Below are positions 56,901 through 64,000 of a stretch of 64,000 nt of DNA, one piece after another; within the stretch, counting starts at the first letter, position 1, and each line of letters opens with the position of its first letter. The stretch covers positions 58,287,146-58,351,145 of the forward strand of contig CM048852.1 in assembly GCA_026545225.1 (NCBI GenBank), written 5' to 3'. Both the position numbers and the translations under genes were made by a program. The notes beneath the pieces were generated by a model. It did not search any database and was not told the origin of the DNA. It worked only from the letters and a program-made list of their open reading frames with translations. The DNA comes from Cornus controversa (taxonomy: Eukaryota; Streptophyta; Magnoliopsida; Cornales; Cornaceae).

Positions 56901-59900
56901 CTGAAAAGGATTCTGAAATTTATATTTTCCCATATAGATTCTAATAATTGGACTGAGTATCTGATGATCTTATAGCTAATTTTAGAAGTCCAAATGGAAG
57001 ACAGGATTCCACAATTCCAAATAATATTCTCATGCTATGTTCGGTAGCATGGAATTGGTGCGCCTTGGAACTAGAATTGGAAAAAAATTAGCATCAAAGT
57101 ATTTAATGAAACCTGGTATTACTTTGTGTTATTTTACCTTTTTTAATTTGGTAGTTTTGAACCCCAACCAGAAGGATGAAAAAGAAATCGAAAATCTGAA
57201 GTGACTTGATGATGCAAGATGTTGCTACTACTGAATTTTCAAAACAGCTGTGTAGCATGTATTTATCAGTTGCTAAGATGTTGATGTTTTTATACATGGA
57301 CAAATAGGGTTAGATTGGGTACGCTGCTTCTGTGTCACGATGTAACTTCTAGATTAAAATTGCTGACTTCTAGTGGTTATGTTTCAGGTTGTGATTGATC
57401 AAGTGCCATCACTAGACCTGAAGAGGACATTTCTATTCACGTTGCTGGGACTGGTTTTGGTGGGCCCCACATTACACTTCTGGTAAAAGCTACAGAATCC
57501 AATTTCTCCCTGAGTGTTGCATATCCATGTTTATAGCAACTTTGTCATTGTATTTGCTCATGTATGTGCTAGATTTGTACTTGTCTTTTGTTAGTGTTAT
57601 TGTGTCTGTTTCACTCCGAAACAATAGCATGATTATAAGCTTCATATTTTCAATGCTGTGGTAACTTATAGTCTCATACTATTCTGTTATTCAATAAATA
57701 TGCTGTCAACAGTTATGCCGGTATTGAAACTGAGATTTTTTTGGAAGTACACTTCTAAAATGACATGTTTTTAAGATAGCTATGGTATCTTGCAAATAAT
57801 AAGAAATGTAATTCATTTGGGTTTAAAATGAATATTTTGAAAGTTGTACATCAGATACATAATTATTACTTTTATTGAAGGGTTTATTTAAGTAAAATAA
57901 AATTACTATGCAAATCTTTATGCTTACTGATGGGGTTCTTTTGCTATGTCCCTTGGATTAGCAGGATCTAGTTAGATATACATCATCAATGTTGTCAATG
58001 AGTGCTTTTAAATTTCTGACGAGGCCATGGGCAATGGAGATCCTTTGATATTTAAATTTTGGCTACTTTTTCTTTAGTTGGTTTGAGCTTTCAAAACCCA
58101 ATCCTTAAAGGTGTGCAAATTATTGAGTGGTTTGGGTTAATGAAGATGACCACCAAATGTACTAAAACCTAAGAATTATTAGTTGACAAGTAGTATCTGC
58201 TTTTTACTTGAGTTTTTGTGGACTGCCTTTTTGAAGTGCACTTCATACAACTTGATGTATTTCTAGGTATTTATATCTGAGTAAATTGGTCACTTTGTCG
58301 GGAGCATCAGGCGCGTTCTTGCGCCTTTTACTTGACCAGGTGACTTCTTCTTTTCCATTTATTTTTTATATGACTTCCTAAATCATTAAGGAAATTGGCA
58401 TGTTTTTCACTTTATTGGATAAAACATCTCTAAATGTAACATGAATTTGATTTGCAGTTTCTTTTCTCACCGATATTCATTGGAGTTTTCTTATCTACAT
58501 TGGTAACGCTTGAGGGCAGGGCCTCGCAAGTGGTGCCAAAGCTTCAGCAGGTGTTACAAAGTGCTCTTTTTCTTCCTTCTATTTTTAATTTTCCTTAACT
58601 CCGAAAACATGTCATTGAAAGGAACTAGTCCTTTGTTTCCAAAGTTAATATTTTTCATCTCAATTTGTAGGAGTGGTTCTCTTCTGTTCTTGCAAATTGG
58701 CAACTTTGGATACCATTCCAATTTCTCAACTTCCGATTCGTACCACAACAATTTCAGGTTTGAATGGCACAATCTATTTTACTTGGAGAGTTTTGTGCTT
58801 GCATGAGATAGCCTCCCCGCCTGCTTCTGACATCTAAAGAAACATCTGAGGTGCTGAGACCCATGGAATGTGGATTAATGTGGAAACATTTAGAAAGTTC
58901 CATATTTGTAGTATGAATATATTAGCTCAGAAAAATAAAATAAGTGTCAAGTAAAATATGCAAGTGACATATTGACGTTCATAGGGATGTGCACTTATTC
59001 ATAAATAGACAAATTTTCAATAATATATATATAGTACGCACGTATATACGTACCCTTCTACATATGGAAATAAGTGCTTGCAGGTCCCAAGGGGAAGGAG
59101 GCCATGGTAGATGAGATGGAAGCTCTTGGAATGAATGAGATTTGGGAGTTAGTACCTCTTCCAAAAGGAAAAAAGCCAGTGGGATGTAAGTGGGTGTTAA
59201 CTGTCAAATAGAAAGTGGATGGAACAATTGACTGATATAAAGCAAGGTTGGTTGCCAAAGGATTCACTTCTACATATGCCATAGATTATTAGGAGACATT
59301 TGCACCAGCTGCCAAGATGAACTCCAACAAAGTCCTTCTTTCTTATGTTTCCAAGTTGGTGTGAAGTCTTCAGTAGTTGGATGTGAAGAATGCATTTCTT
59401 CATGGGGATCTAGAGGAGGAAGTGCATATGGAGATTCCTCAAGGTTTTTCTTCAAGACTGGAACTGAAGGGGAGGTGTGTAAATTGAAAGGTCACTTTAT
59501 TGGTTAAAGTGATTCCGCAAAGCCATGATCAGATTTGGGTACAAAGTCACAAAGATCATACCATGTTCATCACGAGCAAGAGGCAAGATCAAAGTTTTTA
59601 TTGTTTATGTTGATGAAATAGTAGTGACTGGTGATGATACTGAAGAAGTTTTCAGATTAATGGCTCTTCTATCTAGAGAATTTGAAATCGAAGACTTGGG
59701 ATAATTTACGATACTTCCTGGGAGTTAAAGTTGCAAGACCTAACAAGGGCATTGCCAAGGAAGTTTTCAGATTAAAGGCTTCTCTAGCTTGAGAATTTGA
59801 ATCAAAGACTTGGGATAATTAACGATACTTCCTGGGAATTGAAGTTGCAAGACCTAACAAGGGCATTTTCACCTTCCAAAGGAAGTACATCATTAACCTA

Positions 59901-62609
59901 AGGAGACCGGTATGTTGGGTTGTAAGTCGACAAATTCTCCTATCGAAGCCAATTAGGAACTTAAAGGTGGTGTAGACAACCACTTAGGCAAGGGGAGATA
60001 TCAAAGACTTGTGGGGAGACTTGCATATGCCTCACACATTTAAATATAGCATATGCAGCTCGTATTGCTAGCCAATTAATACATGACCCTTGTACCACTC
60101 ACTTAGAAATCGTTTATCATAACTTGAGGTACCTAAAGTAGGCTTAGGGCAAAGGAACATTATTTTCTAACCATGGTCATCTAAAGCTAGGAGTCTTTAT
60201 AGTTGCACTTTGGGCAGGATCAGTCGATGGTAGGCGATCTAACTGAGGCTTTTGAACCTTCTTGGATTGAAATCTAGTTATTTGGCAGAGTAAAAGAACC
60301 AATAGTGGCTAGATCCAATGCAGAAGCTAAATATTGAGCTATGGGCCTATGGCATATGGTGTATGTGAGCTCATTTGATTTCAAACTTTGATGGGTGATT
60401 TTGGAATTTGGTTATAATGAACCTTAACACCATATGGTGATAAAAAGGCAGCCATCAATAGGGGTGGCAACACTTGACACGACTCGAACACGACATAGGA
60501 TAAGTGTGTTTGGGTTTTTGGCTTAATCATGTTCGGGTTGTTATCATGTTGACCCAAATTGACACACTAATTAAACATGTCAAGTTCGTGTTTGACCAAC
60601 CAATCCGTTTATAACTCGATTAGATCCATTTAACTAATTGTGTCGGATAAACGTGTCGTGTTTGTGTTAGAAATGACCCAAATAGTATGGAATTTTAATT
60701 AAACATGTCTTACTGTGTCGTGTGACTCGTGTCTTGTCATGTTAGGTCTTGACCCATTTGTTAAACGGGTTACGCGTGTCATGTTACCAGTTTAATATCA
60801 TGTTGTGTTCGTGTCAAGGTTTCTTGACACTAATAATAATTGTATCATGTTTGTGTCGACCCATATAATAGGATACCCATGTTTTGACATGACATGCCAA
60901 CGCAAATTGCCACCCCTAGCCATGGACGGAGCCAATATTGTCTAAATATATTATATAATGTATGTGTATATATATGTGTGTGTATAATTTGTAATATATT
61001 ATATAATGCCCCCCTAAAATTATCTTTCTCTAAAAGTCTCTCTAATTCTTTCTTTTCCTTCTTACTCTTCTTCCTCTTCAATTTTTTTTTGTTCTTCTCA
61101 AATAAATTTGCATTACCTTTCTTCAATTAAACCCTAATTTTTTTGAACAAGTTATTTTGACCATATATGCTTAAAGATAGTCATCTAGATTAATCACATA
61201 CATATAATATTCCAACAAACTCCATTTTCAAGTAATTAGGAATGATTTTTACAAATTTTCTGTGATTTTTAAAAAAAGAAACAAATTGTATAGTACTACT
61301 TAGGTTGGTTTTTTGTGGCCATAATCAAACCAATGTGTCCAATATTTCACTACCCCATCGTAAGTTCATTTAGTTAATTTATTTTTTTATCAAGTACACA
61401 GTGCCCCCCCTGAAATGAAATCCTGGCTCCGTCCCTACCCCTATCCGTCAACATTGTTCAGTAACCTAGTTCAAGATGACAAGACAAAACATATTGAGAT
61501 TGACAAGCATTTCATTAAGGAGAAGCTAAATGATTGAGTGATTTGTAATTTTGTATACCTTTTGTGAAGTCAGAAAATCATTTAGCTGATGTTTTTACTA
61601 GGGATCTTAGCATTTTCATTCAATTGTATGCAAGCTGGGCATGAGAGATATCTATGTACCAACTTGAGGGAGAGTGTGAGAATAAGATATTTCAAGAGAA
61701 GGGGCTTTATGTAATTAGCAGTTATTTGAGTAATATAAATACGGCATAGAAGAAGAAATAATCAACTCATTCTCTAAACCCTTTTTTCATTATCTCTCTC
61801 ATTCTTCCTTCCTCTTTCTCTTCCTCTCTTCTCCCAAAAATCCCAATCTCAGCCATTATTGAGTTCCAACTGTTCTGATATGCTTCAACACCCACTCATT
61901 TGTATCTACAGGAGACACTGATTTTATTTGGCCAAGGACAAAATAAGCATCAGATCATATCATCGAGTTTCTATTAATATTTAGCTTCATTTTTGTAAAT
62001 ACTGCTGCTAAACCATGTAACAGTAGTCATATCAGTGGTGGACACTTCTGTTAGTGTCAGAACAAGTTTTGGACATAATATGGTGTGTTGTTGTCAAGTG
62101 TCTAACACTCTATATACTAAAAAAGAATATAAAAAAGAAAAGAAAAGACACTCGTATAAATAAATAAATAAGCAAAAATCGAAAGGATGTCTTAATACCG
62201 TCTCTTGGGTGAAACAAAATCATAAACAGTAATAAATAATGAACCAGTATCTTCAACGGTGCTTCCTGCTTATATCAGTCATTCAATAGTCAGGTTTTAA
62301 TAGATATTTCATAATTTAGGATAAGACTTTCTTCTTCTCTATGATTCTGCCAACTATTGACCATATCTAGAATGCATATGATTTACTCCTTACTTAGCTT
62401 CTCTGTTTGAAAATGAATGGCCACCATAGTTGTGCTTTGTATTGTTTTTTGTATAACTCTGCTTCTGTTATATGATTTTACTTTACACTATTAAAGCGCC
62501 AACTTTTTCTTCATGATTAAAATTGCAGGTCCTTGCTGCCAATTTTATTGCTTTGATATGGAATGTAATTCTCTCGTACAAAGCTCACAAAGAGATCTTG
62601 CCAAAATAG
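50988..62609 (+). CDS. Mpv17/PMP22-family membrane protein
   Basis: Seven exons join in frame: 50988-51361, 52918-53005, 57388-57482, 58267-58339, 58458-58550, 58671-58757, 62529-62609, giving 296 aa plus stop; all introns are GT-AG. Mpv17-family proteins are small four-helix membrane proteins of mitochondria, peroxisomes or plastids; the human namesake is linked to mitochondrial DNA maintenance, while plant functions are mostly unknown. Residues 1-90 are rich in S, R and K with few acidic residues, like a transit peptide. A glycine-rich linker follows (about 91-118). The Mpv17 core runs from about W125 (WYLTLLEKYPVLTKAVTSA, GDLICQ, DLKRTF, GPTLHFWY, LLLDQ) to the family signature NWQLWIPFQFLNFRFVPQQF (about 249-268) and VLAANFIALIWNVILSYKAHK. 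Introns 1, 2 and 6 carry repeats, including a Copia copy in intron 6. Localisation is inferred only. Confidence 0.94.
51850..52140 (+). mobile_element. RTE-type LINE C-terminal fragment
   Basis: Degenerate plus-strand copy of the same ORF end as at 27009-27345: LRWICCKARIDMYL, then a RKRHDLH segment, then VMTLERVEMQNIIHGTD. Inserted in intron 1 of the Mpv17-family gene in sense orientation. Inactive. Confidence 0.6.
53400..55700. other. Intron 2 sequence without recognised repeat
   Basis: Part of intron 2 of the Mpv17-family gene. It contains a T run at about 53360-53378 and CTCT-rich stretches near 54750-54780. It may be old LTR-type sequence, but no terminal motif or coding domain could be identified. 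Confidence 0.35.
55723..56695 (+). repeat. Three-copy ~300-bp tandem repeat in intron 2
   Basis: Copies at about 55723-56036, 56037-56310 and 56320-56695 share, in order, TGGATATGGTGGTGT (copies 1 and 3), ATCTCAGGTTCTCTCTATTT, TAAAATCTAATCCTACTTACC, GAATCTGGAGGCATACTTGG, GATTCAATACTTGAG and TCAAGCAAGGATTGAAGAA. Copy 2 lacks the first ~60 bp; copy 3 has an extra TTTTTTTTTTGATAAATG insertion with a local repeat. Confidence 0.85.
60459..60918. mobile_element. hAT-type MITE inside the Copia element
   Basis: Perfect 12-bp inverted ends TAGGGGTGGCAA...TTGCCACCCCTA. The interior is full of CGTGTCGTGT-like words. Flanks GCCATCAA (60451-60458) and GCCATGGA (60919-60926) match at 6 of 8 positions; the Copia sequence that resumes at 61444 (TCCGTCAA) also matches GCCATCAA at 6 of 8. 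So either this MITE alone, or the pair together, defines the original insertion. Confidence 0.78.
60921..61437. mobile_element. Second inverted-repeat element next to the hAT MITE
   Basis: A perfect 11-bp inverted repeat GGACGGAGCCA (60924-60934) and TGGCTCCGTCC (61424-61434) bounds it. Near the ends, AATGCCCCCCTAAAAT and GTGCCCCCCCTGAAAT occur. An open frame in the middle is low-complexity. Superfamily not assigned. Confidence 0.65.
61675..61890 (+). mobile_element. 3' LTR of the Copia element
   Basis: About 216 bp beginning TGTGAGAATAAGATA directly after a GAGGGAGAG polypurine tract and ending GATATGCTTCAACA. Contains a TATA-like AATATAAATA near 61730-61740. The 5' LTR is absent. Confidence 0.7.
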
Positions 62610-64000
62610 GTGTGTTTTCTAAGAAAGATCTGAAAGTTCTGTCCCAACATTATCTTGATAATTTTACTTTCTATTTTCTGTCCAAAACTACAGGTTGAAA
62701 AATAAGAACAAATCTCGTATTAATTTCTTTTAAATGATCATATTATTCTTTATGCTTTATATTGTTATTGTTGGAAAAAATTATCAGTTTGATAATGGAT
62801 AATGAGGAATCAGACCGTAACCCTAGGCCCTGATAGTCAGAGTACGTAAGGCCCGAATTAAGCCTAGGGGTGTGATTAGGTCTTGAAATCTTATTAACTA
62901 CTTTTAACAAAAAATTAAATTTGAACCAACTTTAACCAAAATTCAAATTCCAACTAACAATTAAGGATGCAAAATAGGCTGAATGCAAAAATATAAAGCA
63001 TAGAACATCCACATAGATGAACACTGATTTTTAAGTAGAAAACCTCGGAAGGGAAGAACCATGGGATCGAATCCAGACAGATCAAATCAGAAGAAAGGTA
63101 TAGAACACAAGGTTACGAGACTCTAAATCCAAGAATCCCATAGTTACCTTTGACCCAGACTCAATCCTGACGTTCTCCTCGAATTCTACCGCTGCTAGTT
63201 AATGAACTTGCTCCTTACACAGTTCGCTCTTCAATCAGTGTTTTGATTTTCATGACTAGTCAAGTCCAAGTCTTTGGTGGTTGTGAGGAATTGGCTTGTG
63301 GTGTTGAAATCCTTGTAACCCTAGGATCATTGATGATCCATACTCAAAACACTCTCACTATCTAAATTAGTGGATGATGAATGAAACAAACAAAATGATG
63401 AACGGGACATGGTCCGAAAGCTTGAAGTGCACATGACCCTCATTCTCTCTCTCATCTGGTATTGAAGCAGCCCTATCAGTCCTGCATCACAAAATCTACA
63501 ACGAAATTGCTAGGATGCGCTTAGTTTTGTCTATCAATGCTACCTTGAGGCTGAAAGAGATTAGGGTGATTAGGGGTTTAAAACTTATTTGAAAACTCGT
63601 TGTTTGCAGGCTTTGAGTGGTTGAAGTTAGGTTCAATCAATTGAACCTAGTCTAGTGAGCTTTGAGCGATCTTTCTATTGATTGAATTCATCTGTCCTAG
63701 CTCAAATAGGATTTTAGTTTATAAAAAAAGTTTATGCATTCTAAAACACAATTTTATAGATTGAAACATGCAAATGTCAAATTGCAACATATTTAATGTT
63801 ATGAATGCATATATCTGAACCCTAATTTGGTAAGTGGATGATATTTATCCTTGTTGAAGCTTTTGATTTACCGTTTTGCCTTTGGATAGAGGTAACTCAA
63901 CCAGCTTTTGAAATCATAATCACAAACTAAAATAAAAGATTCGATTCCCGTTTTGTACAAAATTAGCCATCCGAATTCCTATTGACCTAACAGATAAAAT
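62610..64000. other. 3' flank of the Mpv17-family gene, otherwise unassigned
   Basis: The first 100-200 bp are probably the 3' untranslated region. Beyond 62780 the sequence (for example ACCTCGGAAGGGAAGAACC near 63042) looks like an old LTR or other repeat, but no boundary or domain supports a call. Confidence 0.35.

Larger units (their letters stand above)
59070..61890 (+). mobile_element. Copia-type retrotransposon, 5'-truncated and disrupted
   Basis: Plus-strand frames with many stops show the Copia reverse transcriptase: MVDEMEALGMNEIWELVPLP, GCKWV, RLVAKGF, EETFAPAAK, LDVKNAFLHGDL and a YVDE at the catalytic box (59604-59615; normally YVDD). RNase H follows (LWAGSVDGRRSN, NLVIWQSK), then HIEIDKHFIKEKLND, a GAGGGAGAGTG polypurine tract and a 3' LTR (61675-61890). 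Capsid, protease and integrase regions are missing. A ~115-bp tandem duplication lies at 59645-59870. Two DNA transposons interrupt it at 60459-61437. It lies in sense orientation in intron 6 of the Mpv17-family gene and is dead. Confidence 0.87.

Noticed and set aside
59070-61890. An endogenous pararetrovirus
   Set aside because: Motifs and order (RT then RNase H with AGSVD, polypurine tract, LTR) are those of Copia; there is no movement or coat protein region.

Overview
The window is nuclear DNA of a flowering plant, most likely a eudicot with a moderately repeat-rich genome. It is AT-rich, its genes are split by long introns, and its splice sites, gene families (PORR, Mpv17/PMP22) and transposons (L1-type and RTE LINEs, Copia, hAT and Mutator-type MITEs, solo LTRs, a TRIM) are plant-like. 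I cannot name the species.

Four protein genes are supported. (1) Minus strand, 18050 to 3152: ALADIN (AAAS), a WD-repeat nuclear pore protein. Eleven exons can be placed; the last ~95 codons are not found and probably lie beyond the left edge. One intron looks like a minor-spliceosome (U12-type) AT-AC intron and another is GC-AG. (2) Minus strand, 30009-28669: an intronless PORR-domain organelle RNA-binding protein. (3) Plus strand, 44823-48632: intronless SF3B1, the largest U2 snRNP SF3b subunit, 1269 aa. (4) Plus strand, 50988-62609: a seven-exon Mpv17/PMP22-family membrane protein with a likely organelle-targeting N terminus and a glycine-rich linker.

The rest is mostly transposon debris. 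ALADIN introns hold two L1-type LINEs (one with a 13-bp target duplication and a Copia-like solo LTR inside it), RTE-type LINE fragments and a tRNA-related SINE. From 18.2 to 24.5 kb there are layered MITEs, several with exact target-site duplications. From 27.5 to 28.1 kb there is an LTR-like tandem pair. At 31.06-33.14 kb a hAT MITE is split by a solo LTR. At 35.85-36.52 kb there is a rearranged TRIM with one inverted half. At 38.7-43.9 kb a long-TIR Mutator-like element contains a large solo LTR, which itself contains a second solo LTR of the 31-kb family. Mpv17 introns contain RTE and Copia remnants, a three-copy tandem repeat and two small DNA transposons inside the Copia copy.

The genes do not form a pathway. 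SF3B1 is the only spliceosome component, and the U12-type intron in the same window is probably coincidence. I see no evidence of a new multi-gene system. The most informative content is the unusual introns and the nested insertion histories, which can be ordered from their target-site duplications.
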